Below, piece by piece: positions 1 to 11,608 of a stretch of 64,000 nucleotides of DNA (position 1 is its first letter; every line of letters starts with the position of its first letter). Position numbers and translations under genes: made by a program. A model generated the notes under the pieces. The model was not told where the DNA came from. It saw nothing but the letters and a program-made list of their open reading frames with translations, and ran no database searches. The stretch comes from Craspedostauros australis (lineage: Eukaryota > Bacillariophyta > Bacillariophyceae > Mastogloiales > Achnanthaceae): positions 2,542,001 through 2,606,000 of the forward strand of contig JAMXDE010000005.1 in NCBI GenBank assembly GCA_026770025.1, given 5' to 3'.

Positions 1-2022
1 GGTTTGAAGCACCCTTGCAACGGCCTTGCGCCCATCGGGTGTGGCCATCTTCATGAGGGTGTTGCCCAGTTTCTCGGCCAGCTTCATGTTCTTCTCGCGG
101 AAGCTGGCAAGATTTTGGTGGCGAGCAAGGAACACGCAGCTGGTGCTCTCGTGCCCTCCACGGCCGCAAGCGGCGCAGATGGCGCCCTTGATTGGCTTGC
201 GGAAGTCGTCGCGACGAGCGCGGAAGTCTTGATTGACCCCATCATCATCGTCATCGCTCGCACGATCGCGATTCCCGCGACCACGGCCTTGGCCATGTGG
301 TCCGCCTTGGCGTCGTTGGGACCGAGTCACGGCATGTGCGGTCTTGGTGTCGCCCGCACTGTCAGCGAGCTTGACAGCCAGCTCCCCAACGTGTAAGGTA
401 TGAGGAAAGCTGGAGTCATCTTCGCGTGCGAGAACCAGCTCTTTGTACTGATTGACGTTGTGTCCGGCGCTCTGCATCTCATCCAAAAAATGAATGGATG
501 CTCGACGCGGACTGAACTGATGCAGGGATCCATGCTGGTCGACGAAGGTCATGAGGGACGTCGCGAAAGAGATGACGCCTTGCTTCCCATCAAATCTTGG
601 TGGCATGGGAATGCCTGCAGCCGCCGGTGCGGTTACTGTGCACTGTAGGACGCGATGCAGAAAGTGAAATGCGTTGAGCATTTCAAAACTTCGCGTCTGT
701 AGGAAGCGCTGGTAGTGGATGGCAAGCTTTGTGTCAGGCTTGACCTCGAGCACCCCGGGTGACAGCAGCTTCATGGCGTGCGCCGCGTTGATAGCAGCGA
801 CCGTGCTGCTGGTGAGGAAAGACGGAAACATGACGCAGTCGACCCTGTAGAAGGAAAGGGGAATGATGTACGCGCTGTACTGTTCCGCCACCATCTGGTA
901 GTGCTCATACCATGTACGGACATGGTGAGGCTCCAGACTGCTGAGAGGAGTGACATGGGCATCAAAGAAGCTGCGCTTGTCAACTTGAATGCGCGAGCTG
1001 GCTTGATACTGCCACGTGGGATGCTTCTTGAGGTCAACACCATAAGGCGCGGAATCGTGGTACCTGGCGCGGTGTGCCGAGTCTTCACGCATGATGTCGT
1101 CAAAGAAGTCGTACCCAATGGAGCCGTCCACGTGAGTGCGCGCGTCAGCAGCAGCACCACGTTGGTTGGCACCGGTAGGAGCCCCGCGATTGCCATGGCG
1201 AGGCGTGCGGAAGTCGGGCGTGGGAATGCCACGCTCAAACATGTCCACGAGCTCAGGGTCGTCGACCACTGACCGGTCAAATGCAACACCACCGTCATCG
1301 CGCTCGCGAGCGACGGCGTCGTTCGCAGGGGCGTCGGCATGCGTCTCAGTCCTGGACCGATCACCGCGGGCGTCGAGTCTTGGAGTACTGTCCCGTCTTG
1401 GCGTGAGCACCACCGCAGGGTGTGTCGCGACAGGCTGACCGGCTGCAGGGCGAGCCGAAGGCGCCCCCAACGATGGAATGGTCACGGACATATCGGAGGC
1501 GATGGGATCACCACCCTGATAGAGAGCTGCGGAGAAGTTCGACCACTGGAAGCCATCTGGCAACGTGGATTGCTGGTACCATTCGCGCAGTGTCTTGAGC
1601 TCGTTGAGGTCAGGCTTGCTGATGGACCCGTACAGATTGACCTGCGCGGCAGCGTGCTGGTCACTGGAGATGCAAAGAAGATTGTGGAACCGCCCCCACA
1701 CTGAAGGTTCGTCGAGGCAGTTTGTGAAGTATTTGGCCACCGTGGCGGCACCGGCTGGAGAAAGGTAAGCCACGCGAAGAATGGGTTGCACGAGTGTGCC
1801 AGGATCGAAGCTTGCTGGCATCGCACCGTCGTCGAGCGTTGCATTGTTGTCATTGGTATTGCCAGTGACACCTCCGCCGCAAGCGTTGGTACTGCCCCCG
1901 TCGCCACGAGAGTTGCCCACGCCGTCGCCAGGCACAGCATTGTCAGCACCAGTGCCAAGCGCGTCATCGCCAGTAAGGCTGGATTGGTGGGTGGTGGTGG
2001 AGTCGGTTGTGTTGGTCGTCAT
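1..2022 (-). mobile_element. Gag-like part of a retroelement (probably LTR type), cut by window edge
   Basis: A reading frame opens at an ATG at 2022 and stays open on the minus strand to the left edge, about 673 codons. The N-terminus is low-complexity, the middle is a helical region rich in aromatic residues, and near the end (about 171-212) lies a basic stretch followed by a perfect zinc knuckle, CAACGRGGHESTSC, spacing C-X2-C-X4-H-X4-C. A large protein with a late basic region and one CCHC knuckle is the usual plan of Gag from Ty1/copia or Ty3/gypsy elements; the latter half with protease, integrase and reverse transcriptase would lie outside the window. The visible part looks whole, which suggests a fairly young copy. 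No terminal repeat or primer-binding site could be recognised on its 5' side. A non-LTR ORF1 protein with a zinc knuckle, or a domesticated Gag gene, remains possible. Confidence 0.65.
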
Positions 2023-2758
2023 GGTGATGGACACGAATGATGTTGCAAAACGGAAAGCGGAAAAAGAATTTTGTGTGTGAAAAGCAAACTACGCGTGAAA
2101 CCACGAGGAGAGAGGTCAGCAATGACGCAAACTTCGTGTGTGACCGCGGCAGGGATGCGCGAAAAGATCGTGAGATCAGAAAGAAGGCTCAGAAACCTGT
2201 GAGAGTCTGTGTCAGATGGAGAAACAGAGAATTTATGAGGTTGTTCTGCTGTTGTGGAGAAGGCAGACACAGCTGTGCCAGACTGACGTCGGCCAGACTA
2301 TGACAGCATGTTCTTCTCTGTTGCGTGCCTTCGTTCACTGGAAGTCGCGGTAAAATACAACATTGACTCTTAATTGTCGAACACGAAATCGAACAGGTTT
2401 GGTCGACTTGGGTATTCCAATACCATTTCCGTTGTAGCAACAAGTCGTGCTTTCGAGTCTTGTGTAGAAAGCGACACTTTATCAGTACCCCATCGAGAAA
2501 AAGATGCGCAAAGAAAAATGTCGATCTTTTGCCTCCACAACAGCATGGTGTTGTGTGTGGCGTGTTGTTCTTGCTTCCACGATGTCGCCAAACACGCCTG
2601 AGAGACCACTCCTCGCGGGTGCGGAAGCAACTGCGATCATGATTCTTGCTAGCCGTACCTCACAGCAGAGTCAGGGTATCATAATCTCAAGTGTTGGACG
2701 CACACAACAAAGCAAGTCAACAGAGCGGACAACGTGAACAAGAGAAAAGACGAAGACA
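2023..2758. other. spacer between retroelement frame and UFD2 gene
   Basis: About 736 bases with no supported gene. It must hold the leader and any 5' terminal repeat of the minus-strand element as well as the promoter of the plus-strand UFD2 gene. No repeat partner is visible, because the other end of the element is outside the window. Confidence 0.5.
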
Positions 2759-5700
2759 ATGAGTGGGTTCCTGCCAGGTTTGGCGGATTGGGCATTGCGT
2801 GGTGGGGCAGGCAACGGAGATGAGGACAATGTCGAGGGAAGCAACGATGGTGAGGATGGCGACAGCAGCAGCAACGACAACAACAACAACCATGGAAGCC
2901 ACGCTGAGGCCAGCAATGCGCCGATCCAGCCAGCGGCGACGGAGGATGAGATGAGGGCGCGACGTCTGGCTCGGATGGAGGCAATGCAGAAGAGACAGGC
3001 GGAGCATCAGCAGCAGCAACAGAATGAGAACAACAAGGAGACACCCATGGATGTGGACGCTGACGAGGCCGATGGCAACAGAGCCGATCAAAAGCAGCCG
3101 CCAAAGGTGGATGCCACCTCTGCTGCCACCACCTCCGCTACGCCTATGGACGTATCATCCACCGACAAGGCTGCGGCTGACAGCACAAGCCCGACCCGCA
3201 AGACCAAGCAGATGACAGAGGATCAAAAGGAACCGGCCAAGAAGAAGAAGGATGCCAAGACAACGCCCAAGGATGATGCCGCACGTAAACTCCAGCGCAA
3301 GAAGGAGCTCTTGCTCAAGCGCGTGCTGCTCCTGAGCCTGGCGGAAACGGCCACGGCGACTGACTCTGCATGCGTGACGATCGATATCGGAAGCACCAAC
3401 ATCTCTTCCGCGAGCGTCGCGGAGATCCTTGCGACCAGACTGTCGCTTGAGCCAACTTGCACGACTTTGCAGACCGTTCCTGCACAGAAGAATCTCATTC
3501 CCTACCTGGGACAATCTCACCGCAGGGCCTCGGAGGAGCTCAAGACTCTGCGGCAGCAGACACAGAGCAAGCGGGAGAAGTCGGTGGAGCTGGAGCAGAT
3601 CTTGTCAGAGATTCAGCGCCAGGTCGTCAGCTACGCCGCCAGTTCCTTGATGGAACCCACTCTGTTCGATCTGGGCCACGATGGGCCCACCCAGCTTGCC
3701 AAGTCGTTCATCGTCGTCGACCCGGCGGAGTCCATCATGTTTGGCGTCTCGGGACCAGGCACCTCGTTTTACGACTGTCTGTGCGATGAGCTCATGACGC
3801 AGGATGCGGCCGCCTTTCAGAACGTCATCAACATGGTCTTGACGAACCTGATGGAGCGCATGTCCAAATGCGAAAGCGTTGACGCCGGAGTCGGCGATGC
3901 CAATCCCGTCACCCTGTTGTCGGCGTTGACATCCATCGTCTCCAACAAGAAGGCCGCGGGGTTAGTGGCGCAGTCCGCCACCTTTCTGCTGCCAGCTGCT
4001 GGAACCCCGCAAGCCAGCGAGCTCGTTCGTCCATCGCTACCGCAAGGCGTGGACCTGTTCCGAATGCTGTCGGCGGAGAATCGACCATACAAGAGACGCA
4101 GTGGGCCAGGCCTTGAAAAGAAGACCCTCTTGGGCCTCGTGCTGCGTGTCGGTGCCGCCAAGGACAACCCAGCCTTCTCTCCAAACTCCATCCTGAGACA
4201 ATCTTTGGACAGCGTGGAGAGAACGACATCGTCGCAAAGGGTGCAGCTGCGCAACTACCAAGAAATGTGCAATCGGTTCGTCATGAACCTCATCAAGGGA
4301 GGGCCTGCGGCTCGGGGAAGGGTAAGTTGATGAGACGCTGCTGTGTTTCGCGACAGATATTGCGTAGAGTGCGAGGATGTGGCTGTGCCTTGTGCTCTGC
4401 TTGTTGCATCGCAGTACATCGGCTCGTCGTTATTATTTATTGAGTGCGGCCTTCTTGACGATTGTCGGTGCACGGTGTTGTCACATGTTGCTCTGAGTGG
4501 CAAGCACGCTTGCTTCCATCCATCCCTTTATCTAACGCTACTTCTGTCGCCGCCACCGCTACTGCTCTGTGACTTGCTCGATGCGCCATTTCAATGCTAT
4601 TTTGGCCGTGGATGCACATCATCACAACACAGGTCATGACATGGTTTACCGACTGTCTCAAGCTCAATGTTGGAGCAACGGCCTTGCGACCTGACCAGAC
4701 AAAGGTTTCATCAACCGCGTTGCTTCTCAACGCGCAGACCGTGTTGCTGAAGCTGTGCGAGCCATTCGTGATCGCTGATAAGAAGCACCATTTGATCGAT
4801 CCAGGCTTTGTGTCGTCTGCTGCGGCGCATGGTGGAGTGTATGCTACAGAAGGTGATGATGCTGTCCCGCGGCTGGGTGAAGCACAGCCAAGCAACGAAG
4901 AGTACAGCCCCAAGAATTCTTTCATTCCACAATGCTTCTTCTTCGCTGCTCGTTCTGTGGCATTGGGTATCGTCCCTGCACTTAGCCACCACGAAAATCT
5001 CATCCGTCATATCGGACATTCACATTGGGAAATCACATCGCAGAACAGAGATCTGCAGTCCGACCCGCATTTCCGCATGCTTGTCAGCCGACAACGGTCA
5101 GGGGAGGTGGCGCTCTTTCAACCAGAACTCGTGCAGGACAGCCTCCGCTTTTGCAACCTCGTTGCTAAGTTCATGACCCAAATACCCGATGAAAAACTCG
5201 GTGGCATGCCGGAGCACTTTGTGGACAATGTCTGTGACATCGTCATGAGCATCGCCAAGATGAAATCCAAGCTCTTGCGTGGGGTGGAGCTCCGACACAT
5301 CTTTCAGCTCGTCGTCAAGCTCCTCTCGTCCAAGTACGCGAACGTAAGTGCGATGCTTTCTGTGCGGGCAACTTTCGTATGTCACTGCTCTGTGTCATTA
5401 TGCTCCGAGAGTCCGCCGGGGAGTCTCAATCCACTACATTCACATCTCTCTCACATCCACACGCACACGAACGCACACTCAACTGCCTTCTATCTATCTT
5501 ATTTGTACGCTTCTATTCAAATACAAACACACAAATGCCGCCCATATCCTCACACTTGCTGCCTTGGGATCGATGGCGCCATGTAGATGGTGCGCAATTA
5601 CAACTTGCGAGCAATGCTCGGGGATGTGCTCTACGAGCTGTACCTCCCATCGAACTCTGAAGATCGCAGAGACGTGCCATCCAGCGTTACGTGCGATCCA

Positions 5701-7057
5701 TTGGCAAGTGGACAAACATTCCTGTTGTCTGACAAGTACGCTCAGGAAACGCTGGCTCCGTCGTTGCTGTTGCTATACGGAGAAGTCGAACACACTGGAT
5801 ACTATGACAAGATGAGCCATCGGGCGAAGATCTCATCCTTGTTGAAGTACCTGTGGGAAAGCTCCGAACATCGGCCTGCATTCCGTTCCATCACCCAAAA
5901 CAAAACCTCCTTCATCAAGTTCGCCAACGGCATCATGAACGAGACCAACACATTGATCGCGACAGTGATGCAGAAGTTGCCCGAAATCAGAGAAGCTCAG
6001 GAGAAGATGGCGAACCCGCAGGAATGGGGACAGCTCTCCGAGGATGAGCAGAATGTCATTTCCAGCCGTCTGGAGGACAATGAACGCGAGGTCAAGCACG
6101 CTCTTCCATTGTGCAACAAGACGCTGCAAATGTTTGGCTACCTGAACACTGACGAGGACATCCGGAGTCTGTTCCTCTTGGAAGAGCTCTGTCCTCGGTT
6201 GGTGACGATGCTCCTCCATGTTCTCACGAAGCTCGTCGGTTCGAAGGGGCTCGATCTGAAGGTACGTTCTGTCTGTGCTGCGTCACGCAACGAGTACGCA
6301 GCTTTGCTCCATCATGTCGCGGCACAAAATGCTGCGGCTGCGGCTACTCTTGATCAAACCGTGTGGTATCTTACAGTGCCCCGAGACCAGATTTGGAGAT
6401 GTGGCCTTTTGCAAAATTGCTTGCTCACATTCGCCTTGCCACCAATCGTCTTCGTGAAAATGCTTCCCTTCCTCATCTGCAATTCCAACTGCAACTGCGA
6501 CTGCAACTGAAAATACAATGCGGCAACGACTGTATCATTGTGATGACAACTCCGTACAGGTGAACAACCCGGAGCAGTACCACTTCCGGCCAAAGGAAAT
6601 GCTTCGCGATCTATGCGCGATCTTCGCGTTGTTTGCATCCACGAAGGAATTCTCGATGGAATGCGCGAAGAGCGGATGCGATCCCACCTTGCTCCGCACT
6701 GCAGTCAAAACATGCCGACGCCTGAACTTGCTGACAGGCGAATCGATGACAGCCTTCGAATCGCTGCCCACCTTCGTCGAGGACGCGTCGCGCATAGTGG
6801 CCGAAGATGAGAAGCTTCTGTCCGATGCTCCGGACGAGTTCCTCGACGAGCTGCTCTCCACCTACATGAATGATCCGGTGATCCTGCCAAGTGGGCACAT
6901 CGTCGATCGATCCACCATCACCCAGCACCTGCTCAACGATCCAATCGACCCGTTCAATCGTGCCGAGATGACTATCGATGACGTGAAACCAGCCACGGAG
7001 CTCAAGGCAAAGATGGTCACATGGTTGGAGGAGAAGCGTGTCGCAAACAAGAAGTGA
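2759..7057 (+). CDS. UFD2: Ubiquitin conjugation factor E4 (UFD2/UBE4), U-box ubiquitin ligase
   Basis: Exons 2759-4321, 4633-5343, 5587-6261 and 6560-7057 join through GT-AG introns, all in phase 0, to about 1148 residues, a normal length for UFD2/UBE4. The first 200 residues are acidic, Q/N-rich and disordered with a conserved start (EDEMRARRLARMEAMQKR) seen in UBE4 proteins. The Ufd2 core follows, ending in NNPEQYHFRPKEML. The last 75 residues are a U-box (DEFLDELLSTYMNDPVILPS, then DRSTITQHLL and DPFNRAEMTIDDV). The family extends ubiquitin chains on substrates delivered by Cdc48/p97 for proteasomal or ER-associated degradation, in cytosol and nucleus. The start at 2759 is the first ATG of the open first exon. 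The identification rests on the U-box and the core together and is firm. Confidence 0.95.
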
Positions 7058-7941
7058 TTGGAGACCGTTCGTATTCTCACAGATGGGCACGAAAGTTGTA
7101 GAGTGGACGGAAACAGGTGATAATATGGTAGAACACTGCAATGCGGCATGATACGATACACCACAGCCACCAAGGGGCACTAACTCTAGAGTACGTACTC
7201 ATACTGCACCTGGCTTCGAGCATGCGCCACGAACATGAACATACTACACGCACGCAAGCAAACCGAGCAATCATCATTTGCAAACGGCGAAGCGATCGCA
7301 GTGTATTGTTGGGCGCCTGTGCGGAGACTGCCCTGGCTGGCTTCCTGATACGCACACAGCAGCTCCCAAGATTGCAAAAACACAACGTACCACAACACTC
7401 GTACAACACTCGTACAACACTCGTGCAACGCAAGGCAATGCAACGCAGCACATTGCAGTGCGCTCCAACGTTGAAGTGGCAGTCCACTGTCGCTGGAAGG
7501 GAGGGACGGGAGTTCGCTGAAGATGCAACTCTCAACGCAGTCGCACCTGCTACTGCAGGTGGTGGCAGCGTCTCTACGCTGGACGCAAAGAGTAGATGAG
7601 AACGGAAGCTGTGGATTGGGATGCCGCATGGTGCCATGCGATGCAGCGCAATGCGACGCGACGCAAGGCCTCGAAGATACGCAAGTGAACGGAATGTGTC
7701 AAGGAAGTAGAGGTATAGTACGAGTATTGAGTTCCTACTCTCTGCGTGTATCGACTTGGGGACGTGATGCAATCAGCGAATCCTACACAGTGGTTGGATT
7801 CGCTGATGTTCGACCTCCTATTCATTGACTTGTAGATGCCCGTTGACTTGTGTCGGTTGGGCTGATCTGGTCTGAATAGACGATGCGCGAGCATGCATTC
7901 CGTATCCCTCATCCATAGCAACATAAAAGCAGGCGTGACTC
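7058..7941. other. intergenic spacer with 11-base tandem repeat
   Basis: No supported gene. It holds the short tandem repeat at 7393-7430 and a TAGAGTA word at 7187. The stretch 7600-7680 is rich in GCAATGCGACGC-like words without a clear period. Confidence 0.5.
7393..7430. repeat. 11-base tandem repeat, 3.4 copies
   Basis: The unit CAACACTCGTA occurs at 7393, 7404 and 7415 (last base changed to G) and begins a fourth time at 7426. It lies in the spacer between the 3' ends of two convergent genes. Confidence 0.9.
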
Positions 7942-8388
7942 TCAATCATCGACCTTGGTATCTTTGTCCTGAGGAACAACCGCCTGTCGCTTGGTTGGCG
8001 GTTCCTCGCTGTCCGTGTCACCGCTGTTCACATCGCCAGTTCCCATTGCCTTGTCGTTCTCATCGGCCTTGTCTTTGTCGTTGATGACGTCTTCGACATC
8101 GTCGCCATCGTCTTCCTCCGACATGGATTGCGCATCGCGTTTCAGATGCACCGACCACAGCTCCTCTCCGATGCTGGTTGCGCGCTTCCTTCCTGGTTGT
8201 TCCACTGCGACGGCAGCATCCTCATCCTCATCATCTCCAGCCTGGCGTGTCAAATGAACCAAGAAGAGCTCCTCGCCGGGTGTCACCTTGCCGTTCAGGG
8301 TGCCTTCCGAAGTCAATTCTGGTGCTGTTCCTCTTGTCTCAACTTCGTTCATCGTAACGGTAGTCATTGTTGTTGTCGTAGCTGCCAT
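7942..8388 (-). CDS. Small acidic protein with a duplicated GEEL-VHL motif, function unknown
   Basis: 148 residues from the ATG at 8388; the frame is open further upstream, but that part is T/H/Q-rich and looks like leader. Two copies of one motif are visible: GEELFLVHLTRQA near residue 39 and GEELWSVHLKRDA near residue 75, each followed by an acidic stretch (DDEDEDAA, EEDDGDDVEDV). The C-terminus has a basic patch, PPTKRQA, that could be a nuclear localisation signal. No known family was recognised. Composition is typical of a disordered nuclear or chromatin-associated protein, but that is inference only. The regular repeat argues that the frame is really translated. Confidence 0.55.
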   Translation of the reverse strand: MAATTTTMTTVTMNEVETRGTAPELTSEGTLNGKVTPGEELFLVHLTRQAGDDEDEDAAVAVEQPGRKRATSIGEELWSVHLKRDAQSMSEEDDGDDVEDVINDKDKADENDKAMGTGDVNSGDTDSEEPPTKRQAVVPQDKDTKVDD

Positions 8389-9678
8389 CGTCGGTTGTTT
8401 GTGGAGTCTGGTGGCCTGTGTATGTTGGATATAGTTCGAGTCCGTGTGTGCAGTCCGTTGGTGAGGAGTGGTGTTGTGTGCGCTGATGTGGTATCGTTCG
8501 ACCTCTCGCTTGTGTTCTCGCTTTGCCTTGGTGCTTTTTGTGCAAGAACCTACAGGCGAACTCTGACAGGGGGTTGATACGAGTGTTCCCCTTGTGGCTG
8601 ATGATACGCGCGCGCAACCTTTCTCGTTGTTCTTTGGCGCCATGCAGTTGTCACCTCGTCACATCAGCCTCTCTCAGCGTGGGGTCGACATCGTGGAAAT
8701 CAACACAACCATGGAGGAAGTACACGCGAAGGGCACTGGAAATGCTGTCCTTCGTGATTTTTTCGTGTGGTCCTCTCTGTCCACGACCGGGGTTCGGGAC
8801 TGGGCGGTTCGTGTTGACCTGACAACAAAGCGAACTGGTGTCAACATTGATCGCGTGATTCGAAGAAGCCGCTCTCTTGTTCTGGTTTTGAAAGGAATTT
8901 GGAATTTTCGTTCTGGTGTCTTCCTGTTTGTATTGTAGCTCATCCACCTATTGATGATAAATAGAATCCAATAAATCGGCGCAATCTGCCCAACAGCAAC
9001 AAGGCAACAGCTGACCATGGCGCTGCCGGAGCATGTCAGTGCCGTTTGCTGTTGTTACTGTGGCTGTTGTTGCTGTTGTTGTTCCCTTGTGTTTGCGCGC
9101 TTTGTACCTTTTGAGGCCCCTTTTCTGTGTGCGGGCGCATGGGCGCGTGTTTGTGGTGGAGACGCCGCATGTTCTTGCATCGGAACGAATTGCCCGACCA
9201 GCCCCAACCTCCTTGCCTCTTGCAAGAACAACCACCAAGAGGGGCAACCACCAACACCAACCTCTCTCTGGACACTGCTGACCCTCGGGCAAAAGCGCAA
9301 CGCGCTGCGTGATCCAAAGTTGCTCCGCGCATTCGCAGAGTGCCCACGCCGATCGCTCATCCTCACCGCCTTCGTCGCTGAGCAGCTCCCGCCGACACCG
9401 ACAAGAGAGGACGGATCCGAAGCGACGCAGAACCAAGCCAAGATCGGGAGGAAAAAACGCGCTCTGCTGGACCAAACTTCGTCTTGCTCTGCCTCGCCTC
9501 GCCTCGCCTTCCCTCACCTGTTCTGGCGGACTATTTGGTCTGTCGAAACAAACAAACAACTCTGCTCTACGACTATACCCATACCCAACAAGAAACACAG
9601 CCTGCAGCTTCGATCGCAGAGCGCAACAAACACCGCGCCGGTAAAGTACTTCTACAGCATCCGTGCATACTCCACACC
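8389..9678. other. divergent promoter region between small acidic protein and SR protein genes
   Basis: Contains the leaders of the two divergent genes. A GTT/CAA-type triplet run (about 9050-9085) and C/T-rich stretches (9480-9530) are visible. No further gene is supported; long open frames here on both strands read as arginine-, cysteine- or serine-rich shadow peptides. Confidence 0.5.
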
Positions 9679-11608
9679 ATGTCTGACTTTGGCGGTTCTG
9701 GTGGACAGGGACCACCGCCGTCGGGCAGCCGAGATGGCCCTGGTCGCGGAGGCCGCTCGCAATCGCCGCCACCACGACGACGGGGTCACAGCCGCAGTCG
9801 GAGCAGAAGCTGGAGCCGATCGAGGTCGCCGCCGCCGGGACGCCGAAGGTCCCGTTCACGCTCTCCCCCCAGAAGAAGGCGCGCCAGATCGAGGAGCCGA
9901 AGCAGGTCGAGAAGCCGATCGCCGCACTCCAGGGTGAGTGAAAAAATGATGAAATCGTTGCGTGATGGGAGCTCACTTGGTGGTTTTCTTTCGAAAATCA
10001 TTTGAGGGAATGGAACAGAATGAACAAGCAAGCAAGCGTCCTCACATGTTACATGCCACATGCTACATGCCACATGTCGGCATACACGCAATCAAACACC
10101 CTTCTCTCACCAATTCATTTCTCGTTGTGGTCTATGATTTCGATTTGTTGTTCTTCCTTGTTGGTTCATTGAATCATATCATCTCATGTTTCCGTTCCTC
10201 TGGCAGGGTGGAAGATTCTCTCGCGGTGAATACTTCGATAGACGAGGAGGCCCGCCACATGGGCCGGGTGGAGGGTACGGACCGCCTGATGACTTCAGGG
10301 GCGGGCCAGGCCCCCGTGGCCCCTACGGTGGTAAGTGGCGCTGCTTTCAAGATATTCCAACCAAGTTCGAAAGGGAGGGTGCACAACAACGGGTTTGATG
10401 ACATGTCGTGATGAAATGGCGTGGTTTGATGCGATTGCAAACAGAAGAGAGTCATCACGCTTACATCGAACCGATCAAGGCAACACAACCATGGTCAGCG
10501 CGGGGCATTCAGTCACATTGGCGATGAGCTCAGAGTCTCATGATAAGGCAACTCAACAACCCTTTTCATCATACCGCTTGCAACATTTGGATTCAACAAC
10601 CCTCAAACACAATGCAACACAATGCAACATGCGAAATGTAAACGCAGACCCATACGCGAGACATAGCGACTTCGGTCCACGAGGGCCGCCTCCATCTCAC
10701 GGCCCACCGCCGCGCGGAATGGATCCGTACTTTGATCAATACGGTCCCGGAGGCGGCGGCAGTGGCAGTGGCGGTAGAGGAGGGCCATACGGACCGCCAA
10801 GGGGTGGCCCACCGCCCTCTCAATTCGGGGGTAGCAGAGGAGGCGACAGACGTCGACGAGACGAAGGGCCACCAGGCGTCTCATTGCTCATTCGAAACAT
10901 TGCACCCACAGTCACCGCACATGATCTTCATGGCGCCTTCGGTCGCATCGGAGAAATCCGAGATGTCTACATCCCACGAGACTACCATTCGCAACAGCCC
11001 AAGGGCTTTGCATTCATTGAATTCGCGAGCCCCCAAAGCGCGCGCGAAGCCAGGGACGAGATGGATCGTTTCATGATGAAAGGCCGTGAACTCGAGGTCG
11101 TCTTCGCGCAGGAGCGACGGAAGACGCCGAATGAAATGAAAACTCGTTCAGGACCAACGGGCAGGGAGCGCGGACCAAGGAGTTTTGATCGGTAAGCAAC
11201 AACAGCCAGCGAACTGCGTCATACTATGGTGCTTGGTGCGATAGATGTCACATGTGTGGAAATTTCATCGTGATGTTGAGATTGGATTGGACTGGGTTGG
11301 GTTGGGCACAAGGCGTGATGACGGCGGTCAGCCACATGAATTCTGGAGGCGCCTCCTCGTAAGTTGATTGGTTTGTTGGCAAGGTCAAGATTCTCACCAG
11401 CGCCATTCTTTGTTCCTATCTATCTTACGTCTGCTATTCGATACCACACTTCATTTGCCCTGACGCCATTGTCCGCTGCAGTTCGTCGTCCTTCGAGCGG
11501 CAGAAGTACGGGCAGCGAGGCATCAAACGAGAAGAAGATGGTGACGGCAGAAACCAAGGCGATGGTCCTGGCTCGAGACCGGAAAACGAACAACGAAACG
11601 GAGCATGA
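9679..11608 (+). CDS. SR-type splicing factor with one RRM
   Basis: Exons 9679-9933, 10207-10330, 10648-11191, 11332-11358 and 11482-11608 join to 358 residues. Order of parts: a glycine/proline start, an RS domain (residues about 27-85, many RS and SP pairs), a glycine-rich linker (GGRGG, PPRGG), then one RRM (about 197-275) with RNP2 LLIRNI and RNP1 KGFAFIEF, and an acidic-basic tail (FERQKYGQRGIKREEDGDG). An RRM next to an RS domain is the plan of SR proteins that define exons and recruit the spliceosome in the nucleus. The layout with the RS domain ahead of the RRM resembles plant SCL-like and SRSF10/TRA2-like proteins; the exact orthologue is unclear. Exon 4 has only 27 bases. Choosing a nearer acceptor for it (after 11312) would put the last exon in a frame that stops quickly, so the short version is preferred. 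Confidence 0.88.

Noticed and set aside
2023-2758. Search for a terminal repeat and tRNA primer site of the retroelement
   Set aside because: No TG...CA-bounded stretch with a convincing tRNA-complementary site was found by eye, and the partner repeat is outside the window.
8948-9976. A 342-codon minus-strand open frame across the SR gene leader and first exon
   Set aside because: Cys/Arg/Ser-rich, no domain, overlaps the RS-coding exon in antisense.
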